DNA of 64,000 bases from Nocardia camponoti (lineage in GTDB: Bacteria; Actinomycetota; Actinomycetes; Mycobacteriales; Mycobacteriaceae). A program made the translations under genes and the position numbers. The notes under the pieces are model-generated. The model searched no databases. It was not told the origin of the DNA and saw only the letters and a list, made by a program, of their open reading frames with translations. The stretch covers positions 186,001 through 250,000 of the forward strand of contig NZ_BMMW01000002.1 in the NCBI RefSeq assembly GCF_014646135.1. Reading direction: 5' to 3'. Below, piece by piece: positions 17,025 to 25,107 of the stretch (the first letter of the stretch is position 1; every line of letters begins with the position of its first letter).

Positions 17025-18007
17025 GCGAACCACGGCAGGTAGCGGTTGCGAACCGTGCCGGCTTCCAGCCGCGTTTCGAGCTTGGCCTTCCACTTGTTGC
17101 CGTACTTCTCGTTGAGGAAGCCGCCCGGGAAGAACAGGCGCCAACCGGATTGCGCGACCATCCAGTAAGGAACGATGACGCCCGGCTCGACCTTGCGCAT
17201 GTAGTCGAGCTTGTCGGGGATCTCACTCCAGTGCACGCCGGGGTAGCGGTGATGCACCGAGTGGTAGCCCTGGTTGAAGATCAGGAAGTTGAGAATGTTG
17301 CCCGCGTTGTTCAGCGAAGTCGACGCGTCATCTTCGAACTGCTTAGCCGGTGCGTGGCTGAGCCAGGCGAAGTAACCGGCGTTGACCTGCGTGATCAGGA
17401 ACGGCACCCAGTAGAAGATGATGAACTTGTTGAAGTCGACGAGCGCCCAGACGCCACCGATGATCACCGCGTAGGCCGCCATATCGAACAGGAACTGGTT
17501 GCGACGCACCTTGCGGGTGTCGGCCACGTTCTTGGCGAACAGCATCTTGAGCGTGTGAATCTTGACGACCATGCCGTAGCGGACCCAGTACCAGATGGCC
17601 CCGATGCCCTTCTCCATGCCGGTCGTCGCGGTCACGTCGCCGGGACCGTCGTTGAAGCGGTGGTGATTGAGCACGTGAACTTCACGCATCTCGGCCGCGG
17701 TGAGGTTGCCGGGCAGGCAGCACAGCACGTCGACGACGCGGTTGGGGAACTTCGCCACGAACAGCGGGCGGTGCGTGTGCATGTGCATCACGCCGATCGT
17801 CAGCGAAAGGTTCAGCAGCGACAGCACGATGATCAGCGGAATCGCGACGAACCAGTTGCTCGCGAACGGGACGAAAAGCCCGACCGCGGTCATTGAGATC
17901 CACAACGCGATATGAATCAGCGGTCCGATGTTGGACCCGTGCTCCAGCTTGAAAACTCGGCGCGCGAACGGCGGCCGCTCGGCTATGTCGGGCGTTCGGG
18001 TGCTCAT
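17015..18007 (-). CDS. membrane di-iron fatty-acid-desaturase-family enzyme
   Basis: This is a 330-residue membrane desaturase or hydroxylase. The three histidine boxes are HMHTH (75-79), HVLNHH (111-116) and HSVHH (249-253), the iron ligands of the family. Four hydrophobic segments flank them (for example ISMTAVGLFVPF, FVAIPLIIVLSLLNLSLTIGV). The family covers acyl desaturases and carotenoid ketolases and hydroxylases. Its position directly after a prenyl synthase and a phytoene-synthase-like gene favours an isoprenoid substrate, but this is inference. Its start overlaps the upstream stop as ATGA. Confidence 0.85.
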   Translation of the reverse strand: MSTRTPDIAERPPFARRVFKLEHGSNIGPLIHIALWISMTAVGLFVPFASNWFVAIPLIIVLSLLNLSLTIGVMHMHTHRPLFVAKFPNRVVDVLCCLPGNLTAAEMREVHVLNHHRFNDGPGDVTATTGMEKGIGAIWYWVRYGMVVKIHTLKMLFAKNVADTRKVRRNQFLFDMAAYAVIIGGVWALVDFNKFIIFYWVPFLITQVNAGYFAWLSHAPAKQFEDDASTSLNNAGNILNFLIFNQGYHSVHHRYPGVHWSEIPDKLDYMRKVEPGVIVPYWMVAQSGWRLFFPGGFLNEKYGNKWKAKLETRLEAGTVRNRYLPWFAWI

Positions 18008-19278
18008 TGTCGAGCTCCTTGACTAGTTGGGGCGGGTAGCGCGGCGTTCTTGAGCCGTGCGGCAAGGGCGAACATCGCTTCGGGTTGATGCGAAGGAACG
18101 CGTTCCATCGCACCGAAGGCCAGGTGGTCGGCGATCATCATCGTGCGGATGTCGGCGTCGCCGAGTTCGCCGGTGAGTGGGCCTTCCGGCAGCGTCTCGA
18201 CCAGCGCGAACGTGGTGTCGACGATGAGCGGGACGATGGCGGGCTGGGCGCGTCGCGACGGGTGATTCGAGCTCAAGACCATCGTCTGATCGGCGCCTTC
18301 GGCGAAGTCGGGCGACGTGTCGAGCATCGTGTGAATGGCCGTGTCGGCGGTGGCGCGCAGCCGGTCGAGCATCTTGGTCCAGTACTTCGCCGAGCACGCC
18401 GCCAACGTCGCCGCCGCGAGCGGGCGCTTGTAGGCGGGCGGCGCGTTAACGGCGGCGCACAGGAACGCCGACGTCGTGATGGTCATGTACGCCATCGCCG
18501 CCCGCGCGCCGACGCTCGGCGTGCCAGGGCCCATACGGTCGAGCAGCGCGAACGCGCCGAGTGCGGGGCTGAGCAGGCGCAACATCACCATGCGGGTCAG
18601 TTCGGTGCGGTCGGCGACGCCGTAGATCTCGTATTCGCCGTCGCGCAGGTCGTTGGCCGACTGGGCGATCACCGCGACGCACGCGGTGAGGTCGCGCAGG
18701 TCAGTTTCGGCGAGCGCGTCGGTTGCCACGAGCGAGCACGCGTAGTGCGTCACGCGACCGAGCACACCTTCGCTATAGGCGACGCGGGTGAGCGGCGATT
18801 CGATGTTGTGTGCCATCACCGCGCCCATGTCGACGAGCACGCTGTTCACGCGTTCGCGCGCTTCCGGCGAGAGCGCGTCGAGCAGCGCGGCCACATCGGC
18901 GATGCGTTCGGCGAGCAGTCGGTCGACGGCTTCGCTGTCGCGCACGTCGCCGGGCAGCTCCGGCAGTGTGGGCGGGACGGTGTCGGTCGCACCGGTGAGG
19001 TAGGCGACGGCGGCGCGCACGTCATCGGCGGCGGTCGCGCGGGGCGAAAGGTCTTCGTAGGCGTCGAGCACACGTGAGGCGAGCAGCGCGGCGGTGGCTT
19101 CGGCGCGCAGCGGCGCTGCGAGGAAACCGATCGCGATTGCGAGGTTGCGACCAGCGGGAATGAGCGCGCGGTCAGCGAGTTCGGTAGGCGTGCGTGCGGC
19201 GCGCAACGCCGCGAGGTCGGCGCGGCGGCGCAGCTGGCGCATACCGCGCGCGAGCAGTGCCACCCGTGGCGTGTTCAT
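18004..19278 (-). CDS. divergent squalene/phytoene-synthase-like protein
   Basis: This is a 424-residue, largely helical protein. An aspartate motif D72-A-Y-E-D76 in the context ASRVLDAYED, and a second motif around QSANDLRDGE (N209, D210, D213), match the two Asp-rich helices of head-to-head prenyl synthases. The second motif has Glu where phytoene synthases have the final Asp. The rest is poorly conserved and the C-terminal half is Ala-rich. It follows the prenyl diphosphate synthase with an ATGA overlap, so the two probably act together. It could condense two prenyl diphosphates, or be a prenyl transferase or cyclase with a new role. Family-level confidence is moderate. Confidence 0.6.
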   Translation of the reverse strand: MNTPRVALLARGMRQLRRRADLAALRAARTPTELADRALIPAGRNLAIAIGFLAAPLRAEATAALLASRVLDAYEDLSPRATAADDVRAAVAYLTGATDTVPPTLPELPGDVRDSEAVDRLLAERIADVAALLDALSPEARERVNSVLVDMGAVMAHNIESPLTRVAYSEGVLGRVTHYACSLVATDALAETDLRDLTACVAVIAQSANDLRDGEYEIYGVADRTELTRMVMLRLLSPALGAFALLDRMGPGTPSVGARAAMAYMTITTSAFLCAAVNAPPAYKRPLAAATLAACSAKYWTKMLDRLRATADTAIHTMLDTSPDFAEGADQTMVLSSNHPSRRAQPAIVPLIVDTTFALVETLPEGPLTGELGDADIRTMMIADHLAFGAMERVPSHQPEAMFALAARLKNAALPAPTSQGARQ

Positions 19279-20282
19279 CGGGAAATCACCTCGTGTAGCA
19301 GGGCGCGTAGGTCGTCACGCGCGGGCGACGGGCCGAAAACCTCAAGGGCGCGGCTCGCGGTGTCGGTTGCCGCGACGGCGGCTTCGCGCGCGAGTTTGGT
19401 CGCGCCGCTTTCGATTAGGTCGGCTTGTAGGAACTCGCTTGTTGTTTCGTCAGACAGCCAAAGTTCGTGTGCGCCAGGACGATTCGCGAGCCATTCGATG
19501 ACGGGCCACGTCGGAACGCGCCGCTCAAGATCGCCGCCGGCGTCCTTGCCGAGCTCGACACCGCCTTCGATATCGCGGACGTCGTCCATGATTTGGAACG
19601 CCAGCCCGAGCTGGTCGGCGTACTCCATCAGCGCTTGCAGGCGTTCGGGATTCACGCCGCCAGCAGTGCCGCCGTAGGAACACGAAAGTCGAAACAGGGT
19701 GCCGGTTTTCGCGCCAGCGACGAGTTCGTAGTGGCGACGCAGCGCGTCGACATCGACGTCAACCGACGGCGGCAACGTCTCGATGAGCTGGCCAAACGAC
19801 AAGTCCGACAAGCGATCCGCGTACGTGACGCCCGGGGCCGTGCCGATGCCAGCGAAGACGACGGGATTGGCGTCGATCACCCGCGCGACCGATTCCAACG
19901 CGACCCCGGCCATGTGAAAGCCGAGCCGCGCCGAGGTCCGCACTCCGAACTCGGCGGCCACCGACGCCGCGCCACGTCGCAACAGTGACCCGTCACAGAT
20001 GTCGTCGTGCACCAGCGATGACTCGTGAAACATCTCCATCGCGCAGGCAAGGTCGATCGCGTCGCCGAACGAGGTCGCTACCGGCGCAGGGTCGGTTTCC
20101 GCACGGAGGAGCCCCGCGGTTGCGAGGACAAGACGTGCCCGAACCCGCTTGCCAGGCGCGGCGAGGATGTGGCGGTAGATGTCGTCGAAAGCCCCGTTGG
20201 TCAGCAGTAATTCGTGCAAACGAGCGGTGACCAGCGGGATCTGCTCAAGCGGTCGAACAGGCACTAGCGCGGGCGAATCCAT
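19275..20282 (-). CDS. polyprenyl (FPP/GGPP-type) diphosphate synthase
   Basis: This 335-residue trans-prenyltransferase elongates DMAPP with IPP. GKRVRARL at residues 44-51 is the IPP-binding site. The first aspartate motif is DDICD (93-97), with Cys in place of the usual Glu or Leu. KTGTLF follows, then the second motif DDVRD (233-237). Length and motifs fit a short-chain (C15-C25) synthase, but chain length cannot be read reliably. It is the first gene of the twelve-gene operon. An AAGGAG site precedes the ATG at 20282. Confidence 0.92.
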   Translation of the reverse strand: MDSPALVPVRPLEQIPLVTARLHELLLTNGAFDDIYRHILAAPGKRVRARLVLATAGLLRAETDPAPVATSFGDAIDLACAMEMFHESSLVHDDICDGSLLRRGAASVAAEFGVRTSARLGFHMAGVALESVARVIDANPVVFAGIGTAPGVTYADRLSDLSFGQLIETLPPSVDVDVDALRRHYELVAGAKTGTLFRLSCSYGGTAGGVNPERLQALMEYADQLGLAFQIMDDVRDIEGGVELGKDAGGDLERRVPTWPVIEWLANRPGAHELWLSDETTSEFLQADLIESGATKLAREAAVAATDTASRALEVFGPSPARDDLRALLHEVISR

Positions 20283-20392
20283 AGCGCTTCAGCTCCTTGG
20301 CGGGGTCCGACAACGGACGACGGTGACGTGAATCTTCGGGCGGCGACAGCGATGCCCGGCGTTGCGGCGAAGTTTTGCGCGCGATGGTTCGA

Positions 20393-20417
20393 AACGTCAA
20401 GTGTTGCAACGTGTTCC
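20393..20417 (-). promoter_or_regulatory. putative ECF sigma-factor promoter of the isoprenoid operon
   Basis: On the minus strand GGAAC (20417-20413), 16 bases, then CGTT (20396-20393) fits the SigE/SigH-type consensus of mycolata. It would start transcription about 100 bases before the prenyl synthase ATG. A near-identical arrangement occurs before sigE at 47181. Confidence 0.45.
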
Positions 20418-20661
20418 AACTACTGACCAGTTTCACAACGATACGTTCGATGTTGCGCTGTCACAGCGGGTCACGCGAGAAGGCAAGAGCGACAACGATT
20501 TTCGGGCGCGTTTCGATAAGCGTGACGACTCAGGTCGAGTCGTAACGCGGGCGTCAGTCGCATCATCGCGACGGAATTTGACTGGTTTCGGACCTTCAAC
20601 AGATCTTGAAGCCGAAGCAAAAGCACTGGTAGTTGCGGAAATTTCCGGTTACAGGTCCGAA

Positions 20662-20677
20662 TCCACAACGTTGTGGA
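20662..20677. promoter_or_regulatory. 16-bp perfect palindrome
   Basis: TCCACAACGTTGTGGA is a perfect 16-bp palindrome with no spacer in the middle of the divergent region. It is a candidate site for a regulator shared by the operon and the MmpL gene. Confidence 0.5.
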
Positions 20678-20922
20678 AAGCCACTAGACGACTCACTGTC
20701 TGTGACACCGTATGAGCTAACACTTCTAAGTGAAAAGATGCGACTCGAAACTGACACTTTGATGACCCGAGACCAGTCGCGAAGCCTTCATATCGGGAGA
20801 ACTCACAACATGAACCACGACCACCCCTAGCCATTAAGTGGCTGAGATCACACTCACCAAAGGCGTTGTCTTACCGCGTTTTTCGTGCACTTTCGTGAGC
20901 GAAACCAACGATCGGCCCGTGT

Positions 20923-20928
20923 TAGGCT
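20923..20928 (+). promoter_or_regulatory. possible -10 box of the MmpL gene
   Basis: TAGGCT matches TANNNT and recurs upstream of other genes here (for example xdhC at 52012-52017). It would give a leader of about 80 bases before the MmpL ATG. Confidence 0.35.
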
Positions 20929-21017
20929 GACGCCACTTCTCGCGCGATTCGCGCGCTTCCTCTCCATCTCCCCGGGCACGGTCTCTGCCTTGCGTGGTAT
21001 CTGAAAGGGAAAATCGG

Positions 21018-24000
21018 ATGCGAATCAACGGGCTTGATCGCTTCGGCGACTCCGTTCGCCGTTTCCGCTATGTGGTTGTGTTCGCGTGGCTACTCGTCGC
21101 GGGACTCGGCAACCTGGCAGTGCCACAGCTGGAAACGACGGTCTTCGCCAGTTCAACGCCGATGGTCCCCACCGACACCCCCGCCGCGAAAGTGCTCGCG
21201 ACGATGGGCGAACGGTTCGGCGAGACAACGAGTTCCGGTGGCGCTTATCTGTTGCTCACGCGCGCTCAACCGCTCGGGGAGGTAGACCGCGCCTATTACA
21301 CGAAGGTCGTCGCCGCGCTGAGCGCCGATCGCGCGCACGTGGAAGCGGTCAATGACCTGTGGGCGTCATCGACGACGGCGGGTTCGGTGCTCAGCGCCGA
21401 CGGCAAAGCGGTGTATCTCGGCATCCGACTCGTCGGCGATACCGGGACAACCGACGCGACGCGCTCGCTCACGGCGGTGAACGCCATCATCGACTCGGTT
21501 CCCGCGCCACCGGGCCTGGCTGTCAACGTGACCGGGCCAAGTCCCACCTTCGCCGACGAACTCGGCGGTATCCACGACGCGCTCACGATCATCACGCTGC
21601 TCACCGTCGTCCTCATTACTGTCTTGTTGCTGCTCACCTATCGGTCGATCGCGACCACGTTCGTCGCGCTCATCACGATCGGGATGGCGCTCGGTGCCGG
21701 GCGCGCTGTTGTCTCGCTGCTTGGCATCGCCGGGCTGCCGACGTCGATCTTCTCCGTCGCGTTGCTGTCGGCGATGGTGTTGGGTGCGGGCACCGATTAC
21801 GCGATCTTCTTCATCAGTCGCTATCACGAGGGCAGGCGGGCTGGGCTCGAAGTTGGGCCCGCTTATCAGGCGGCCTACCGACGGATCACGCCGATCGTGC
21901 TCGCATCCGGGCTCATCATCGTCGTCACCTGCGCGACGATGACGGCAACGCGTATCGGGGTGTTCCGCACGATCGGCATCCCGTGCGCGGCCGGTGTCGC
22001 CGTGACCGTGCTCGCGGCAATCACACTCACCCCCGCGTTGCTCGCGATCGCGGCCGAGTGGGGTCGCGCCGAACCCCGTGGGCGCGCATCGAATCGGTAC
22101 TGGCATCGACTCGCCACGCTGATCGGCGCGCACCCCGCGCGGATGCTCGCGGCGTCGTTGGCGGTGATCGCCGCGCTCGCGTTGGTGCTGCCGACGCTCG
22201 CGCTCAGTTACGACGAACGCGCGACCCAACCCGACGACACCCCAAGCAACCGGGGCTACGCCGCCGCTGACGCGCACTACCCAACCAACGAACTGCTGCC
22301 GACGTTCCTGCTCATTCAGGCCGACCACGACCTGCGCAATTCCGCCGACTACGCCGCGCTCGAATCGATCGCGAACGAACTGTCGAAGGTGGCTGGCGTC
22401 GCGCAGGTGCGGTCGATTACCCGGCCGCTCGGCACGCCGATCGCGGAAGCGGCCGTCGACAAGCAGCTCGGCATGGTCAGTTCGCAACTCAGCGGCGCGG
22501 CGGTTCGACTCGACGCGGCCAAACCCGACATCGCCCGACTCACCGGCGGACTCGTTCAACTCAACGACGGGGCGCGCGCGCTTGCTGACGGGATGACGAG
22601 CCTGACGGCGGGCGCTTCGCAGGCCGCCGGTGGTTCGACGCAACTGGTCGATGGGTCGAAAGCGCTTGTCGGCGGCCTGAATCAGCTTGTCGATGGTGCG
22701 ACCCAGCTCGACTCGGCTGCTCAGCAGTTGCGCGTTGGTAGCGCTCAACTTGCCGCGGGCGTCGACTCCGCGCTCGCGCCCGCGCAACCTTCGCTCGCCG
22801 CGATCGACGGGTTGCGCGCGATGGTCAGCGCCGATCCGCACTGCGCGACGGTGCCGCTGTGCGCGGCGGCGTCGGCGGCACTGGCCGCGTTCGACGGGAG
22901 TGCGCTTGGCGCGGCAGTCGGCGAGGTCACGCGACTGCGCGACGGGGTGCGGTTGCTTGCCGACGGCAACGCCCAATTGGGCGGGGGAATCGGGCAATTG
23001 CTTACTGGGTTGCGCACCGCGCAGTCGGGGGCGACGACCCTGTCGGCCGGGCAGACGCAGCTGCACCAGGGCATCGGCGCGCTCGACGCGGGGCTTGGTC
23101 AGGCGAGCGGTGGGGCGAATACGCTCGCCGACGGAACCGGTCAGGTGCGCGACGGGGTCGGCCAGATGACGACGGTGCTCACCGAACTGCCAACCGGACT
23201 CGGCCAGGCGGTTACGTATCTGCAAGAGCTGCAACAGAATCCGACGCTGTCCGCGAGCAACGGGGCGTTCAACCTGCCAACGTTCGCGTTGGGCAATGCC
23301 GATCTGGTGACGGCTTCACGGTACTTCCTCTCCCCCGACGGGCATTCGGCCCGCATGATGGTGCTCGGCACCGCCGACGCGTTCAGTGCGGAAGGAATGG
23401 CGCTGGCGAGTTCGTTGGCCGACGCGGCAACGGCGGCGGCAGCGCGAACACCGTTACAAACGACCAGCATTGATGCCGCCGGCCTCGCCGCGACGTACGT
23501 CGACCTGCGCGCGCTCGCGTTCCGCGACCTGGCGACCATCGTCATCGCGGCATCGCTGCTGATCCTGCTCGTCTTGGCGATCACGTTGCGTTCGGTGATC
23601 GCGCCGCTGTACGTGTTCGGCACCGTCCTCGCGTCGTACCTGGCGGCGCTCGGGTTGAGCGCACTGCTGTGGCAGCACCTGCTCGACAAGCCGTTGCATT
23701 GGGCGGTGCCCGCGATGTCGTTTATCGCATTGACGGCCGTGGGTGCCGATTACAACCTGCTACTGATGTCGCGGGTACGCGACGAACTGCTCGACGATCC
23801 AGCCGGTGGCATTCGCGGAGCGGTTACGCGGGCGGTCACGCAGACGGGCGGGGTAATCACGACAGCGGGCGTCGTTTTCGCGCTGACGATGGTGGCGCTG
23901 ATGTTCTCGGATATCACCAACATCGCCCAGATCGGCTTCACGATCGCAGTCGGTTTGTTGCTCGACACGCTAGTGGTGCGCACGGTGACAATCCCGTCAC

Positions 24001-24113
24001 TCGCGCTTTTAGTGGGCCGCTGGAACTGGTGGCCGTCCCGCTTGAGCCGCCCGACCGTAGCGAAGCCCGTCGCCGACACGCCCGCGTCTGAATACGAGGT
24101 TGTCCGCGCCTAA
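21018..24113 (+). CDS. MmpL-family RND transporter with a Pip/YhgE-like repeat domain
   Basis: This is a 1031-residue membrane protein. Each half has the MmpL plan: one helix, a periplasmic domain, then a five-helix bundle. GTDYAIFFISRYHEG in the first bundle and GADYNLLLMSRVRDE in the second carry the Asp-Tyr pair of the proton relay. Between the halves, about residues 510-760, are regularly spaced Gly-Leu heptads (for example LVQLNDGARALADGM, ALVGGLNQLVDGATQLD), which form a long coiled rod. The ATG at 21018 has GAAAGGGA upstream and replaces an earlier GTG. It is divergent from the isoprenoid operon, so export of its product is likely. Confidence 0.9.
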   Translation: MRINGLDRFGDSVRRFRYVVVFAWLLVAGLGNLAVPQLETTVFASSTPMVPTDTPAAKVLATMGERFGETTSSGGAYLLLTRAQPLGEVDRAYYTKVVAALSADRAHVEAVNDLWASSTTAGSVLSADGKAVYLGIRLVGDTGTTDATRSLTAVNAIIDSVPAPPGLAVNVTGPSPTFADELGGIHDALTIITLLTVVLITVLLLLTYRSIATTFVALITIGMALGAGRAVVSLLGIAGLPTSIFSVALLSAMVLGAGTDYAIFFISRYHEGRRAGLEVGPAYQAAYRRITPIVLASGLIIVVTCATMTATRIGVFRTIGIPCAAGVAVTVLAAITLTPALLAIAAEWGRAEPRGRASNRYWHRLATLIGAHPARMLAASLAVIAALALVLPTLALSYDERATQPDDTPSNRGYAAADAHYPTNELLPTFLLIQADHDLRNSADYAALESIANELSKVAGVAQVRSITRPLGTPIAEAAVDKQLGMVSSQLSGAAVRLDAAKPDIARLTGGLVQLNDGARALADGMTSLTAGASQAAGGSTQLVDGSKALVGGLNQLVDGATQLDSAAQQLRVGSAQLAAGVDSALAPAQPSLAAIDGLRAMVSADPHCATVPLCAAASAALAAFDGSALGAAVGEVTRLRDGVRLLADGNAQLGGGIGQLLTGLRTAQSGATTLSAGQTQLHQGIGALDAGLGQASGGANTLADGTGQVRDGVGQMTTVLTELPTGLGQAVTYLQELQQNPTLSASNGAFNLPTFALGNADLVTASRYFLSPDGHSARMMVLGTADAFSAEGMALASSLADAATAAAARTPLQTTSIDAAGLAATYVDLRALAFRDLATIVIAASLLILLVLAITLRSVIAPLYVFGTVLASYLAALGLSALLWQHLLDKPLHWAVPAMSFIALTAVGADYNLLLMSRVRDELLDDPAGGIRGAVTRAVTQTGGVITTAGVVFALTMVALMFSDITNIAQIGFTIAVGLLLDTLVVRTVTIPSLALLVGRWNWWPSRLSRPTVAKPVADTPASEYEVVRA

Positions 24114-24122
24114 GACGCAGTC

Positions 24123-24968
24123 CTACAGGGCGTGCGCGTCCAGCCATGCGCGGGCGACGACGGCCGGGTCGTCGCCCCTGCGGACCTTCGCGACCAGTTC
24201 CAGCAACCCTGCCGTATTCAGCTCGCCCGCAACGTAATTCAACTTCTTCGCCTGCACCCGGTTGAAGATGCCCGAGCGGTGCAAAGCGACGACGTTCTGG
24301 GTGCGCACCGCGTACTTCGGGTCGTCGAGCACGCGCAATCCATCGCCAGCCGTTGTCGGGCCGTTCACGACCCCGACCTGAATTTGATTGGCGCGCAACG
24401 CTTCTCGCAGTGATTCCGGGTCGGCGAACTCGGTTACGTTGGCGAAGGTGCAGCCGTCGATCTGCGGCAAACCGCGTCGCAAACCCGGCACGTCGGCGAA
24501 GCCAGCGGTCAAGCTCGCACACTGCGGGGCGAGGGCGGAAACCGTCGCGAACTCGTCCGACTTCATGACAACGCGCGCACGTAGCTCGGTTCCATCGGCA
24601 GCATCAGACACCGAAAGCCGTTCTGGCAGTGCGGCATTCAGTGCGGCGGGCACATTCTTAGGCGTGCGGGCTGGCGATTCCGGGTCCCACCGCTCAAGCA
24701 ACGCCCCGTTGCGAGCGGGCAGCAGGGCGATGCGGGCGGCGTCGAGGTCGGCGATCGGGGTGCTCAACTCGGTGCGCACTGCCGTTGCGGTACCGGCGCG
24801 CGTCAACGCCTGTGAATAAATCTGTGCGAGCACAATCGATTCCACAGAAGAATCCGCGCCGACAACAACAACCGGCGCGACGGGTTCATTCGCACAGGAA
24901 ACAGCAGCAAAACCGCAGGTAGCGACCAGTGTCGCGAGTAGCGTCCGCCGCCACGCGCCCGACCCCAT
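24123..24968 (-). CDS. ProX/OpuAC-like substrate-binding lipoprotein (divergent copy)
   Basis: This is a 281-residue lipoprotein with a signal peptide and lipobox ending AAVSC. The remainder resembles the glycine-betaine/choline binding proteins (IYSQALTRAG, RTQNVVALHRSG) and parallels the ProX gene on the other side, which has the matching AAQNVVPLF. The ATG at 24968 is chosen because it opens directly on the signal sequence. An ATG at 25001 would add 11 residues. Aromatic cage residues are less obvious than in the other copy, so the ligand may differ. It has no permease of its own nearby. Confidence 0.72.
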   Translation of the reverse strand: MGSGAWRRTLLATLVATCGFAAVSCANEPVAPVVVVGADSSVESIVLAQIYSQALTRAGTATAVRTELSTPIADLDAARIALLPARNGALLERWDPESPARTPKNVPAALNAALPERLSVSDAADGTELRARVVMKSDEFATVSALAPQCASLTAGFADVPGLRRGLPQIDGCTFANVTEFADPESLREALRANQIQVGVVNGPTTAGDGLRVLDDPKYAVRTQNVVALHRSGIFNRVQAKKLNYVAGELNTAGLLELVAKVRRGDDPAVVARAWLDAHAL

Positions 24969-25107
24969 CTGGCGACACCAACTTCCTTTATTTGCCGTCA
25001 TCCCGCGCGATCGAAGCGTTGCGCGGGCAATATGGTCTACCAGAATGTACCTGCGGCCTTCGCGTCGCTCGCACAGCGCACTGCCCGCCTTTGCCGGAAG
25101 GACCCCA

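Larger units (their letters stand above)
20283..21017. other. 735-base divergent control region
   Basis: This non-coding gap separates the isoprenoid operon (minus) from the MmpL gene (plus). It is less G+C-rich than the flanks. It contains an ECF-type promoter reading toward the operon (20393-20417), a 16-bp palindrome (20662-20677), a six-codon ORF with a GGGAGA site (20810-20830), a hairpin TTTCG-TGAG-CGAAA (20890-20903) and a -10-like TAGGCT (20923-20928) reading toward MmpL. A 117-codon open frame crosses it but shows no family resemblance and is probably chance. Confidence 0.6.

Noticed and set aside
6539..20282. Recent acquisition of the isoprenoid operon on a mobile element
   Set aside because: No integrase, tRNA, att-like repeat or insertion sequence flanks it, and its base composition looks like the neighbours.
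20362..20715. 117-codon open frame in the divergent control region
   Set aside because: No ribosome-binding site, no family-like pattern, and it crosses the ECF promoter and the 16-bp palindrome.
20839..20860. TPP-riboswitch-like GGCTGAGATCACAC
   Set aside because: Only one of the conserved THI-box segments is present. The GGGGTGCC and ACCTGAT...GGATAATGCC parts are missing, and MmpL has no thiamine link.
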